Source: Hysterangium stoloniferum (lineage: Eukaryota > Basidiomycota > Agaricomycetes > Hysterangiales > Hysterangiaceae). From it: 64,000 nt of DNA. Below, in pieces: positions 11,133 through 23,287 of this stretch. The stretch's first letter is position 1. Every line of letters starts with the position of its first letter. Below the pieces are notes generated by a model that saw only the letters and a list, made by a program, of their open reading frames with translations, was not told the origin of the DNA and made no database searches. A program made the translations under genes and the position numbers. The DNA lies in NCBI GenBank assembly GCA_015178975.1, contig WHVD01000027.1, positions 372,001 to 436,000 of the forward strand, read 5' to 3'.

Positions 11133-11359
11133 TGATTCCCCTCTCTGAGACAAGGGTTCTAACCTCTTGCTTGAACATGAAGGTTCAAGGCCGCGGTCCC
11201 AGGATGGAAGCAAACGATGAGTTGGCGGTGTTATGTATTTCTAAGTTTTTTCTGATTTTTTAAACAATTTCCCCTAACAAATTGCGAAAATGAATATTTA
11301 AATGTACTTATATCGCGACGACAAAATTGTACAATATTGCTTTGATTTATCTGGAATTT

Positions 11360-12177
11360 TGTTAGGATACACACACAGGGCGGGTTTCCGGAGAAACCCG
11401 CGGAATATCCAGTAGGACTTGGCTTCAGCTTATAGGCTGCGCCCTCGCTAGATCGTGTTGTCCAATTTCAGACAGGCGGACGGGAATCCCGGGGAGTCCG
11501 GGCGGGGGTTCGTGGGTCGTGAGTCGTAGGTCGTGAGTCGTGAGTCGTGAATCGAGATAGTCGAGAGAGATAGATGCGCCGGAGCCCGTGGGCCCCGACT
11601 AGTGCGAGCGGTCTGATAAGAGTAGGGTTTAGAGAGGAAAATGTATTAGATTACTGGGGGGAATCTAAGCTAATTTTCTGACTGGATTGTATGTACAACA
11701 TCTGCCAGTTTATATAGACCGTGGAATGCATGACATACCGAATCCAGTAATAATGAGATGAAACGAGCAAAACATAAAATGGGAATAGTAAACACCAAAT
11801 TGGTGTTAGGAACGGGATGGAACGGAGCAGAGTCCGAATCGTGACAAAGCATAACCCATAACGGGAAACGGAGCGGGAGCGGAGTCCTAAATCGTGACAG
11901 GTCATTTGACTAAAATGGGAACGGGGCTCGATTAGAGCGGTGACGGGATTCTAAGCGGGTCCGGTGACTGATGCGTGGGACGAAGACGGACATAGACAGA
12001 GACGGGGTCCGGGGGAAGTCTGGTGACTGATATGTGTCTTAATGAGGTCGAACGTAACGAGTCTTGACATAACGGAGTCCGGGCGGGAAATCCTATAAAC
12101 AGACAATTGGTGCTTGTAGCGCATGGGGGCGTACGAGTTAGTGCCCGGAGTCCGGCAGGATTTGTCCAGTCGTAACA
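11360..12177. repeat. Solo LTR, family C
   Basis: 818 bp, TGTTAGGATACAC...CAGTCGTAACA, inside B copy 2, with duplications AATTT at 11355-11359 and 12178-12182. It contains a run of GTCGTGA-like heptamers near 11513-11562. Its 3' end (GTCGTAACA) equals that of family A, so the two families may be related. Confidence 0.88.
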
Positions 12178-12539
12178 AATTTATACAATTTATTTTGTAT
12201 TTTTATCTAATAAATTGAGCAAGTTATCGAATATTTACTTTTTATTCTTTTTTGATTAATCTATTGGCGACTCAGTGCTTATTCACAACGCGCGAGTAAT
12301 CATGTGACATTCACATGACATTTCAAACTCCGACGCCGACAAAATGCGATTTGAAATACTCGCGCATAATCAAGGCAATATATATATTTTTATATTATAA
12401 TAAAATATTATATTTATAACTAACTAAAAATAAATATAATAATTATATAATAATATAAAACCGGCCACTGTGCTTATTACATGGTGCGCGGGAAAATTGT
12501 CATAACGAGTGACAGTTGTGACAGTTGCCACAAAGGCGC

Positions 12540-12800
12540 GCGACTGTCACAAAGGCATGCGACGGTCACAGAGGTGTGTGACGGTCACAAGGGTGCGCGA
12601 TGGTCACAAGGGCGTGCGACGGTCACAGAGGCGTGCGATGGTCACAGAGGCGTGCGATGGTCACAAAGACGCATAACAGTCACAGAGGCGCGCGACTGTC
12701 ACACAGGCACGCGACTGTCACACAGGCACGCGACTGTCACACAGGCACGCGACTGTCACACAGGCACGCGACTGTCACACAGGCGTGTGACTGTCACAAC
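12540..12800 (+). repeat. Minisatellite with 19-bp GTCACA units in B copy 2
   Basis: About a dozen units of the type GCGACTGTCACACAGGCAC occur, the last five near perfect. B copy 1 holds only two or three related units near 2830-2900. An ORF of about 150 codons across it is an artefact of the repeat. Confidence 0.85.
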
Positions 12801-12936
12801 ATGTGATAGTCACAAGACGCAAAGGATATCATGCACGCGCACAAGCGTGAGAGCATTATATAATCATATATGCTACTACAGCAAAAACCGGAAATCTCTG
12901 AAACATTCCAGTGGCTACCAAAGTAATAGTAGTTAG

Positions 12937-13226
12937 TGTTGAAATATTAGCATTACGTAAGCTACCTTTGGTAAGCTGGAACGCAGTGTAGGGTAACTGT
13001 ATAGTTACATTACGTTTATGGATACTATATTAGCATAGAGACCGATCGCATAGCCTCTCAGTGAAGGTTTATCACTCACTGAGAGGTATGCAATTTTCCC
13101 TAGTTCTACATTAATAGTTTACTTACTATTAATTCAGTATTATTTAGGTAGATAACAATAGATGTTATAGTGAAGGTTTATCACTCACTGAGAGTATTAT
13201 TTAGAACTGCGCAAATAATCTCAACA
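12937..13226. repeat. Solo LTR, family D (290 bp)
   Basis: TGTTGAAATATTAGC...AATCTCAACA, inserted in B copy 2, with duplications GTTAG at 12932-12936 and 13227-13231. Terminal TGTTGA/TCAACA are inverted, as expected for an LTR. It contains GTGAAGGTTTATCACTCACT twice (near 13061 and 13170). Confidence 0.85.
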
Positions 13227-14323
13227 GTTAGTAGATACTAATAATAGATAGAATATTGTAGAATATTCTATAAGATTCCAGTAAGTTCTATTATGCCAAG
13301 AATATTCTATAGTGTCTTAGAAGTAGTTAGAATCTTCCACAATGCTCTAGAAAATTCTAAATGACATCATTCCTTCCAGAATGACATCACTCAATCTTCT
13401 AGAATCTTCTAAATGTCTCAGACCAAAATGTATATAAGGAGCTCAGCTCCAGCCTTGAAATAAATCAATCTTTACTACATTTTATCTGCCACATCAGTGT
13501 GCCACTGCAGCAAACAGTTTATTCCACCCCTTGTTGGGCTGTTGGACAAATAAATACAAATACTTAGTCACCTCTAGTTGAGCTGCTGACCTAAGTTAAC
13601 TCAGGATTCCTTTGTCACCTCTTGTTGAGCTTCTGGTATTAATCCTTTATACTATAGTCACCTCTTAATTGAGTACCAATTATTAGTTTTCTTTACATTG
13701 TTATTTGTAGTCTAAAAACTTCAGTCACCTCTAGTTGAGTAATTTGACTGTTTATTACATTGCAAATAATCCCGTTCCTTTGTTCATTTATTGTGAATCA
13801 GTAAAGCATATTCACATAAACAAATACTGAGAATATTCTTGCAGAATCCTTAAGACTACATTAAGATCCTGATAAGTTAGTATCACAGTAGACCCTGTAG
13901 GTTAGTGTAAGTAAAGCATATATTAGCCAAATAGTGTTTTATTCTATATCTAATCTTTTGACCTGTTTATAAATATTTTTACTGTTTGATAAATAGTATA
14001 AAATATATATAAACTAGCTAGAATCGAAGTCAAATCTAGTTTCGGAATCAGTGAATTGTTATTCATATTTTAGTAGTGTTTTTACAGAAAAAGAACAAGT
14101 TTGCACAAGCAGCTCTCAAAACCTTCTTTGCGAAGTAGGGTGCATATATTCAAGTAAACTCTTGACTTCAGGGGTTCTAAGTCTATTTAGGCTGCCACTG
14201 ATTAATATCAAATACTTAAATTATTTTACCTTGCAGTGAATTGAGTATTTGCACATTTTGATAGAGCATTGGACTTCTTTTTCAGAAAATAATATTAAAA
14301 TAAGACTAATACATCACAGGCGG

Positions 14324-14880
14324 AATCAATTAATGACTCAGGTAGTCACATCCGTGACTTGTGTGACATCCCGACACCGGAGGCTTATCTAATAAGTCAT
14401 GTGACTAGTGTTACAGTCACTCATGTGACTAAATGCTAGTCACTAGTGTGACTGTATGAGCCGGATTAGGTAATGTGTCATGTGACACCCAAATGTATAC
14501 ATACAAGCAAGGCAATGTGCCGGGCAGTAATAACTAAGTAAATAAAATATAAATAATTAGTTAAAAATTATAATTAATTAATTAAGTAATAATAGCATAG
14601 TAAATATATATTAATAAATTCGAGAAAATATTAAATAATTCAAAGAAAATTAAGTGAACATTATGAGATAATGCTGATACCTCACAACAGCAATGATTTC
14701 TCCTCTGAAATAACCAAAGAAATTGCTACGCTGGGTCGGAAAGACAGTTTATCTCTAAGCATGAAGTCCATCATTTCAATATCACTCATACCTGGTTTAG
14801 GTCTGAGAGAAGGTCAGGATTGGGAACTAGTGCATTTATCAAATCAAGTAGAGTACATGATGTAGCAGTTAGAATAAAAC
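14324..14880. other. Non-coding stretch between B copy 2 and the recombinase gene
   Basis: This was contiguous with 11133-11228 before B copy 2 inserted, so the first part may be internal sequence of the family E retroelement. Positions 14340-14500 are rich in GTGAC/GTCAC words. After that the DNA is very AT-rich. No gene is supported. Confidence 0.4.
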
Positions 14881-16338
14881 ATGGACAATAGATTCCTAGT
14901 TTGGTTAGTTCCAAAAAAAGGACCCACTGATAGGACACAATTTACCATGCCTGCTGCTCACCAAAACAAATCCTCTGTAAATGGCAAGAAATACAATGCC
15001 AAAACAGTCACAGAAAAGATATCTCTGAAGACTCTCATATCTACTGTGAAAGCTTCAAAGGATGAACATGGCTTCTCCAAGAGTACCCTTGGCTCTTATG
15101 AAAGAGCCCTCCACCAAGCCAGAAAATGGTTGCAGGAGCAACTTGAAGCTGAAGCCTCTTTCAAGTGTCTGCCTGGTTGTCCAGATATTATCAAACCATC
15201 AGAAAGCTGGACTTTGGAAGAACTTAGATATGCTTTTGACCAGAAACCAAATGGAGCATCACCGGCAGCTTTAACACTATTCATTGCAACAAGATGTTTT
15301 ACAAAAGGATTTAATGGGAAAGAATTAAAGAAAGGAATTGCAGAACAAACATATTCAGCATGGAAGAAGTTCTGGGATAATTCATTTGTGCTCCTTGGCT
15401 TTCCTTTTTTGGAAATGTTTTCGCTAAAGTTAGAAATACGCTGACAGTGATCCAAATGGATTATATCGTGGGGTATGGCACTGGGATCCAGAAAAGAAGA
15501 TTGCCAGGGGAAATCCAGCATCTGCCCCAGAAGTCAAAGAAATTGTCAAGGCAGTAATTGCAAGAGACGTGGCTTTAGGTGAATGGCAGCATTCAGCAGT
15601 GATGTCCAAAGAATTTATGGATCATATAATGGCTTGGTCTAATGAGGAGTGTCCAAAAGAAATGTTGGTTTCACTCACACCATGCCTGAGTGACTTTGTG
15701 AAAGTACAGCTCAAAGTAACTAAACATTTATTCATATGAGCCTTTTCTTCAAGTGGTTGGACCCTCTGGACAAGGCAGGCACTAAATCAATCCTATGTGT
15801 ACATGATATTGATTTATTTTTAGGAATTTTGAGCTTGCAAAACTGCAGGCTAAGCACTATAGATGGAACTTGTGAACTCAAGATGAGTATCAATGGAAAT
15901 ATGATGAATGTCATCTTGAGCAGCGGAAGGGCTGGCAACATCACATTAGTAAAGAGGGTGACCTTGAAAGTAATGTCCCACTCAAAGGCCTCACTTAATG
16001 TAACCATATTAATGCATCTTCCATCTAGGTCATAGATATGAAATTCATCCACAGCCAGACATGCCATCAGTAGACATGCATTTTCACATAAACTCTTGGA
16101 TTATATTTTTGGAAACCTTTGTATATGGCCATGAATTGGAGCCAAATGATTTTATATTTCCAAGTGTAACTTCAATAGGAACTGTACAGCCCAGGACACC
16201 TATCTCTCATGACACAATCCAAAAGTGGCTTGATGAGTTTGTGGAAGGTGCTAATATTGAGCTTGGTACTACGAAATTAATGACACACTGCTTTTGTCGA
16301 GGTGGTGCACAGTATAGGTTCATGTACGCACCTGTAGG

Positions 16339-16742
16339 TGTGAAGAGTGGTAGAAGTTCTGACCGTTCTATATACGAAGAAATGAGTAGAATGGGAAGAA
16401 GGATGATTCGAGTAGAGGCCTCGACTGCTATAGTTCGAGGCCTGAAATGTTAGATAGCTCAGATAATGCTACCTATGTGGTAGCTGACACGTTACCCTGA
16501 TCACCACTCGCTGTAGACCTAGTTTGTGTCTTATGAGTGGTGGTGCTTGGGTAAAAGTGTGTCTGAGTTTCATTTGGTGCCGAGTGCACCCACAAGTATA
16601 CACAATGCTTCGAACTAATGAAATGATGCAATATTCAAAGAATATAAAAGATAGAAAAATATGAATAGAATGTGTAAAATATAAATAAAATAAAAGGAGT
16701 GTTTTACCATAATGAAACTGTGGTAAAAGCATACTCCTCACA
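16339..16742. repeat. Solo LTR-like insert, family F (404 bp)
   Basis: TGTGAAGAGT...ACTCCTCACA, with near-duplications GTAGG (16334-16338) and GTAGA (16743-16747). It interrupts the recombinase between APV and DKRW codons. The inverted ends differ by one base. Confidence 0.75.
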
Positions 16743-16985
16743 GTAGATAAGCGTTGGAGTCTTGCAACAATTCGCTGGTGGGGTGGCTGGGCTCAAGGTA
16801 AACATGTGATTACTTGATTTGATTCTACTTTCAATTCAAGATGCTAATACATTCATATTTCAAGCGAGATACACTAATTCGCTATTTGCTGGATGAACTT
16901 TATCATTATGAGGAAGGTCACAGTGATGCATTGCATCCTATAAAAGTGGAAAAGAATGCATCCTTTCTCAATGAACATAGCAGTA

Positions 16986-17416
16986 TGTCACAATCGTCAC
17001 AAGTCACATATTGTCACAAACAATCAAAGGTAACTTTTGACAACTCTTCAACTCATCGAATTCGACTCGACAAACCTGAACATTATTCGACACCATCGAA
17101 TCTCTTTCGACATGTCTCATTTCGACGTCATGTATGATTTCACTATTAGTTCATAACATAGTCATAACGATACAAAGAAAAGCATAAAAGGGCTACGAAA
17201 GGAGCGAGGGAAGTCAGTCGAAATATCTGTAAATTAGTGATACTAGTAATTCTATCTTGTCGTAACTTCTTCGACAAGTACTTCCGTGAGTTCTCGCGAC
17301 TGGTAATAGCCTCTTACTTCATCGACAGGGCGAATATATACTTTGTCGAATGAGGCTTCCGAGTTCGATTAGTAAAATATTATTCGACTTTATTGAAGAA
17401 TAATCGATTCGTGACA
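16986..17416. repeat. Solo LTR-like insert, family G (431 bp)
   Basis: TGTCACAATCG...CGATTCGTGACA, with exact 5-bp duplications CAGTA at 16981-16985 and 17417-17421. It is rich in TTCGAC words. Removing it joins NEHSS to MQVPTLMGW in frame. Confidence 0.82.
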
Positions 17417-18056
17417 CAGTATGCAAGTGCCAACTCTCATGGGTTGGACCCAAATCATCAAGGCTTGCCTTGATGAGTTCCGTCAGCATTTATACCGAGA
17501 CCTCCAAATGCTGAGCCACAATTCTGATTGTGCCACCAGTAATAATATTTGGCACCATGGTGAACAGAATTCAAATCCAGCACCTCCCCAAATTCATCTT
17601 CAATTTGAATCTACTATACCACACCAGGATACCAATGAGACGTCTTATTCTACATCTACAGAACCACCTGGTGATCCTAAAATAACCTTACGTATCCCTA
17701 AAATCATCAAGCGTCAAAAGAACAATCTGGATGTGCCGCCAGGATGGAAACAGGCAGTAGACCACTGGGTAAAAGGAGATCCAAGCCAGAACTCACCTGC
17801 ATTGAAAGATTGGAACCCAGAATGGACAAAGGGTAAATATAAGAAAATGTACACGGAAGCCTATTATCAGTGCAAGGTCATTGCCCTTGAATTTCTTGAG
17901 AGGTGAGGTATACTTTAACTTTGGAGTTGAAATGTATGATCTAAGTGATACATACATAGATTTAATGGCAATGAGGCCACATTTCTGGATGCCTGGCCTC
18001 AAGCTTCCAGAGGATTCTCAATACTGTTTAACGCAATAATCGATGATGTTAAGAAC

Positions 18057-18767
18057 TGGAAACTGACTAATGTCGGTGGCCGACGGGGACCGATCGGAAG
18101 GACTTGGCTTCAGCTTATGTGCTGCGCCCTCGCAAATATCCGTAGGTTGTCCTTAAATTTCGGACAGGCGAAGACTATATCCTAAGAAGGACCTTTCGGT
18201 GAGATACCGATCGGAACCGAAGGACAGGTCAAGTGTCGGGCCAAGGGATCGGGCCGAGAATGGGCGAGCGCACGCGAAGGCGGAAGGGGGTTCTTCTAGT
18301 ATGAGACTGCTACAGACGTATGAGGGTATTCTGAGTCGATATTCTGATTGCCTAGTAACTACAATTACAGCGGGTTCATATACAAGTAACAGGCATCTGG
18401 AAAATACTAATGGGGAGAAGGGCGGAACACGGTATTAACAATAAGCTTGACTAGGAACGGGAAGTTTATGATTAGTTCGGAGGCCGATGATAACCGAGAG
18501 CGGGATTACGATAAAAGGAAATGGTTCAAGGACTACAAATATAGATAGACATATGCGAAACATAAGATTGAACGGATCAACATGATAAAGGGGACGTATC
18601 AAAGTTTGACCAGACAATACGAGTTATTTTGACGTGGGCGTAAATGGAGTTTGATCTTCGCGAAACATTCGTCAGCTTCGGTGCCGATGGTTTCCAAGAG
18701 GATGACTTGAAACGTTGACAAGTGGCGATAACCTCGGGGCCGATAGGGTTGCGACACGGTCGTAACA
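18057..18767. repeat. Solo LTR, family A copy 3
   Basis: 711 bp, same ends as copies 1 and 2, with duplications GATGA at 18052-18056 and 18768-18772. It interrupts the last exon of the recombinase gene. Excision reads ...NAIIDDQKARGLSKARN. Confidence 0.92.
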
Positions 18768-18849
18768 GATGATCAGAAAGCAAGGGGTCTGTCCAAGGCC
18801 CGCAACAGTAAATACGGCTCTCCAGAATCAAGAGCAAAGGACCAGAATT

Positions 18850-19145
18850 ATTAAAATTATATTTTTAAGACTTGAAGCCGCTCAGCATTTGATCTTAGTA
18901 GTGTTAATCAAAACATATATATATTTATCCACCCTATCTTTCTTTAAATAAAAGTCGTGACATGATGACACTTGGTTAGTTACTGTAATAGTAGTTAATC
19001 TTAATCCTATTAAAATTATATTTTTAAAGATTTGAAGCCACTCAGGCATTGCATTCAATCCTAGTACATATTTATCCACCCTATCTTTGTTTGAATAAAA
19101 GTCGCGACACGACGACACTTGTCAGTTAATAGTAATTAATCTTAA
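18850..19145 (+). repeat. Imperfect tandem duplication of about 150 bp
   Basis: ATTAAAATTATATTTTTAAG...TTATCCACCCTATCTTTCTTT...AAAAGTCGTGACA occurs twice (from about 18853 and from about 19008). It lies just downstream of the recombinase stop and may belong to the 3' end of that element. No gene is seen here or up to 19367. Confidence 0.75.
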
Positions 19146-19369
19146 TCTCGGATACGGTCAGGATAGTGCACTTACGTATGGTTTGATGCCGCTGCCACCT
19201 GGCACCGTGGGAGCAAATCCCGTAAATTCAAAGAAATAAGTTTATTTGAGAATTAATACCACTAAGGAAGGGCTAAAACTAAGGATATGCCAATTAAAGT
19301 GGTGCACAAGGTATATTTCACCAGGAGAATGTACACTAGATGTAACAGTTCTCATGTTTTGATAATTTA

Positions 19370-19902
19370 CAGCCGTTTCGGTTACGTAAGACCTGGAATC
19401 AAATTTGCGTACTATAAAAATCATAAAAATAAGAAAGTGTGATATCTTGTGAATGAGAACATGTAAATTCATGAAACTTTGTACCTATTTTTATACCATA
19501 TGCGGCTATAATATTTCAATGTTAATCCTATAAAATATCACTCACTTCCAATATCGGAAAATGAGCCACAGATGTCATGCTGTATAGAACTTTGCATGAG
19601 AATGGGATGATTTAAATTTTTGAAACTTGGGTATTTTTTACTTAAATATAATTATAAAATTATGCAATAGCTTTTGTAATGATATGTGGTTGACCTGCAG
19701 TTGAATCACAACTTTTGTTGCTGTCTATATGCATCAAGGAAAAATGCTAATTTAGAAGCATTTACATAATGTTCTGTAAAATCATAATAAATATATATAA
19801 CTCTATATATAACTAAACCTATTTAATATAATATTTTGATAGATAGACAAGTGTTTTTTTTGCAAGAGCGGCACTCTAACATGCATTTGCTGTGACTGTC
19901 AC
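19370..19902 (+). repeat. Left TIR of the two-gene transposon (533 bp)
   Basis: It is inverted and nearly identical to the right arm. It includes the palindromic core GTGACTGTCAC near its inner end (19893-19902) and the stretch GATAGATAGACAAGTG. Confidence 0.85.
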
Positions 19903-19954
19903 ACCACGTTTGTTCGTATCTCGCTGTATCTCTTTCTACAGTGGGGGTGTCGTC

Positions 19955-21177
19955 ATGCCTCAACACATTCCAGAGGACCAAAGGCAACGTCAGAGATACA
20001 CAGAAGATCTTCGTAAACGCATTATTCGTATGAAAATCATCCAGGGTCGCACAATAAACTTCATCCACCATGAGCTGGGTATATCACACTCAGTAATCAA
20101 ACGAACTCTCAAGATATGGCAGGAAACAGGGGAGGTGGTACCTATTAAGAAATTTGAAAAGGAAAGGTGGTGCAGGATAATGACAGATGGTGAAATTCAA
20201 GTGAGTTCTGTCAGTCCTATTTCTGATTCATTTTTCTTACGAAGTATGGATACTTAGTTCCTTTTCACTCTTTTAGAGCGTAAACCAGACATGTTCTTAG
20301 ATGAGCTCCAAGATGAACTGAGGGTGCAGCATGGCCTTATTGTTGGATTATCAACAATCTGGGATACACTGACGGAATTGGGACTTAGTCGGAAATGGGT
20401 GAGTTATCATCCTTTATCATGTGATTTGTTAAGTGCATTTTGAACATTATAGATTGGTAAAACTGCTGCTGAACGAAATGAACATGCTCGTGCTCAGTTT
20501 CACTTTGAGATTGGTGCTGAATCTCCAGAGTGGCTTGTTTTCATAGATGAAAGCCGGCTTGACATCAGGACAACTTATCGACTGTATGGCTGGGCACCGA
20601 AGGGGAATAGGGCGAGAATGCCTGCCAAGTTTCAGCGGGGTAAAGGGTGAGTTCCACATATATTGCAAATGAACTATTATTAATGATTTCGGTTTCTAGG
20701 TATTCCTTACTGCCAGCTTTATATAGTGACGGAATTATCTACTGTGATATCAAAGCCAGTGCCTATGATGGGGCTGCATTCATTTCCTACATTGAAGATC
20801 TCCTACAGCATATGAATCCATGGCCAGAGCCACGAAGTGTTCTGGTGATGGACAATTGTGCAATCCACCATGTTGATGATGTCAGGTATTTATGTGAGGA
20901 ACGGTGTGTATATTGATATATTGTTTTCAGTCTTTCAATTTACTTTGTTTTCAGTGGTGTTATGTTATACTATTTGCCACCTTATTCCCCTGACCTCAAC
21001 CCTATTGAGGAAGCATTTGCTTATGTCAAGACCTATTTACGACATCATGGTGACACCTTCCGCACTGCATTACAATCAGACAATCAAGTCGGGATTTTCT
21101 CATACTTATATACTGCATTGGGTATGATAACTGCAGAGAAGTCTAGAGGTTGGATGCGTCATTCAGGATACTGGTAG
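19955..21177 (+). CDS. IS630/Tc1-mariner-type DDE transposase, spliced
   Basis: Starts at ATG 19955 (MPQHIPEDQRQRQRYTEDLR). Residues about 15-60 form a helix-turn-helix DNA-binding region (RKRIIRMKIIQ...HHELGISHSVIKRTLKIW). Four introns were inferred by frame continuity, with donors GTGAGT near 20200, 20399 and 20648, and GTGTGT near 20904. The DDE domain reads WLVFIDESRLD, then SVLVMDNCAIHH, then LPPYSPDLNPIEEAF. With the last junction joined as ER-GVM, the D-to-E spacing is 34. All three catalytic residues are present and the reading stays open to TAG 21175-21177, so the enzyme could be functional. It binds the element's own TIRs if it behaves like the family. Confidence 0.82.
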
Positions 21178-21499
21178 ATATGAATATATACCTATGAATA
21201 CAGATATACTGAAATTGGTCCACAACTTACATGTCGGGTTCAGATGCCAGTGCCTTAAACTATTTCCTGACTATTGATCAATATGGCAGTGTGCATCAAG
21301 CATGAAGTGTCAGCCGGAATACAACTGATCATTGGGCAATGAGGTAGAAGGGGATGTAAAATCTTCATAAAAGTTGATTTTCGTCATGCCAGTTGAGCTA
21401 ATTCTAGCTAGCACTTATCAGAAAATGTATCATAACAAATGTTCGATAATAATTGAGCTGCTAACACCGTTCAATTGTTAAAGATGTTGGAATTGGCAA

Positions 21500-23287
21500 T
21501 TATTTCACCATATAGAAACCCATCTCCTTCGCAGCTTTACATAACTCTTCATAAACTGTAATGCACTCGAACATAGTAAAACTGAATCCTGCCTTTACCT
21601 CCATCCTAGTCAATGTTGCCAGACGGTCTAGAGTCAACTGGAGTGAATCTTCAGCCTCGAATTTCTTCAAAAGGCTCTCCCAGAGATTTAAGGATAATGT
21701 CCCATTTTCATAGCCATTCCTGAACTGTGATTGCAGCAGTGATTGTTTGTGCCATTTCGGGACTGCTTCTGTTAGATACTTCTGGAGAGGGACTGCGTTG
21801 TGAATTGCTATGATGCTGAGATCTCCTTCTATATATAGATTGGTTTGGTGTATAATGTGGCAGATTCACAATGATGTTTGGAACTGTAGGATGAGGAGGG
21901 AGGGTGTGAGAATTTGGAAGATCTGCCATTCGAACCACATGTGCTCCTTGATGGCGAACTGGCTCTGAAGTCTCTGTGAAATCATGATGAAAGTCCTTGA
22001 ATAAAGGCACTTTTGGTGGCTGCCTCACTGTAACAGTATTAGGAGAATCGATCTCATAAGAAAATAACAATAAATATTGCGAATAAAATCAAAAATTTAA
22101 TAAATAAGGACCCACTAAAGCCAAAACCCAGGCACAGATCTGCATCATATTCAGCTCCATATGTTGGTTATATCTATTGATTTTGCATCTTTTTTCAACT
22201 CCACAGACAAGGCAGCTTTTCAACTCCGAGAGAAGTTGTCGTTCTATTTCCTGGTATTTTCTTGTGTAACCAACAGTATTATCCGCATTTTTTGTGCCAT
22301 TTCCTGAGGTGTCGGTGTCAGTTTCATCTTCGAAATAATTGGTACTGCTGCTAAATGTCTTTTTACTGGATTTTGATATATTAGATGGCTTCGTATTCTT
22401 ATCATGGTGCACTTTGCGAATGGAGAAGTCCTGGAGAAACTATCAATAGGTAAGTACAGGCTAAACCATGTTTTGTCAAATATAATACTGTACATACCTT
22501 GTCAGGAAATTTCACTTCGGCAAATGCATCATCGCCTTTCTTGGTTACCTCTTTCCGATAGTTCACAACAATGTGGGCCCAATCTTCTTCATTATCCAAT
22601 GAGCAGGGTACCCTTTTGTTCATTGACATAACAACAGAAATATGGGGCCTTTTCCATGCCTTGCATTCTGATGCTTTGGCCTTTGCAAATATTTTTTCAA
22701 TAATCTCGGGATAAGGAGTTGTTGAAGGTATGACAAGTAGACTATAGGAAATTGTGCCACTTCACCAGCTTGGAACATTTAATTGAATATCTGCCAGGAT
22801 AAACTGTAAGGACAAGTGATATATATAAACCAAAATAAGACTCACCCTCTACAGCTAGTGCAGACTTCTTGTTTGAAATACTTTGAAGTTGCACAGACTT
22901 AATCCTTTTCCTATTATAATTCATTCCCTCCTCTGAACTCTCATCATGTACAACACCCTGCAATGACCCAACATGGATAGAGGATGGCTTTTCAGGCACA
23001 AAGTCTGTGTCTGAGTTCTGGTCTGGAGAGACAGCAGGGGCAGTACCATCACTTTCCACTTCTTCAGGGACAGATAGGAGAATGGGTTTGGAATAAGATG
23101 GCTTTTTTTTTGATTCCTGGACCTGATTCATAGATGCTTGAGCACATGCAGATGGAATACGGATCCATTGGCCTTTGACAATATTGTTAGGATCAATTTC
23201 ATTAGATTGTGCAGAACTCTGGGGGAATCCTGCACAATCCTTGGGATCCTCAGATATTGATCGTGGTCGACCACAGCCTCTTGCCAT
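21500..23287 (-). CDS. Second gene of the TIR transposon, unknown function
   Basis: Minus strand, from ATG 23285-23287 (MARGCGRPRSISEDPKD...) to a probable TAA at 21500-21502. The N-terminal GRGRP-like run resembles an AT-hook. A Ser/Glu-rich middle follows, and then a compact part reading LLVIPSTTPYPEIIEKIFAKAK and WAHIVVNYRKEVTKKGDDAFAEVKF. The next exon has CLVCGVEKRCKINRYNQHM, with two Cys and nearby basic residues. Introns fit near 22430-22500 (donor GTATGT), near 22035-22120 and near 21720-21775. One in-frame TGA near 22770 interrupts the chain unless an unseen intron removes it. It is convergent with the transposase. I do not recognise the family; a DNA-binding accessory protein is only a guess. 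Confidence 0.55.

Larger units (their letters stand above)
11229..14318 (+). repeat. Long solo LTR-like repeat, family B copy 2, with two nested LTRs
   Basis: TGTTATGTATTT...TACATCACA, with 5-bp duplications GGCGG at 11224-11228 and 14319-14323. It aligns along its length with B copy 1 (763-4739). Removing the two inserted LTRs leaves about 1.97 kb. It differs from copy 1 by an expanded minisatellite and by lacking the 412-bp insert. It is non-coding. Confidence 0.82.
14881..18854 (+). pseudogene. Crypton-like tyrosine recombinase gene, decayed and cut by three LTRs
   Basis: Coding-like blocks run in order from 14881 (VNGKKYNAKTVTEKIS...) to a TAA at 18852-18854. The catalytic half (16061-17000) reads ISHDTIQKWLDEFVEGANI, then THCFCRGGAQYRFM. 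After the first LTR it reads RWSLATIRWWGGWAQG, an intron, then RDTLIRYLLDELYHYEEGH, which supplies the candidate nucleophilic Tyr. The C-terminal part has LKDWNPEWTKGKYKKMY, resembling the GCR1-like DNA-binding domain of fungal Cryptons. Excising LTRs 16339-16742, 16986-17416 and 18057-18767 with one target copy each keeps the frame. An intron near 17903-17960 also fits. Stops near 15740-16030 and the HCFCR in place of HCFRR (the HxxR arginine lost by a C-to-T change) show that it is dead. The Crypton assignment rests on recalled family resemblance. Confidence 0.65.

Noticed and set aside
12540..12800. CRISPR-like array of short repeats
   Set aside because: Units are directly adjacent with no unique spacers, and the genome is eukaryotic.
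12481..12936. 151-codon ORF in repeat B copy 2
   Set aside because: Produced by the 19-bp minisatellite; the parallel B1 region has no matching ORF of that length.
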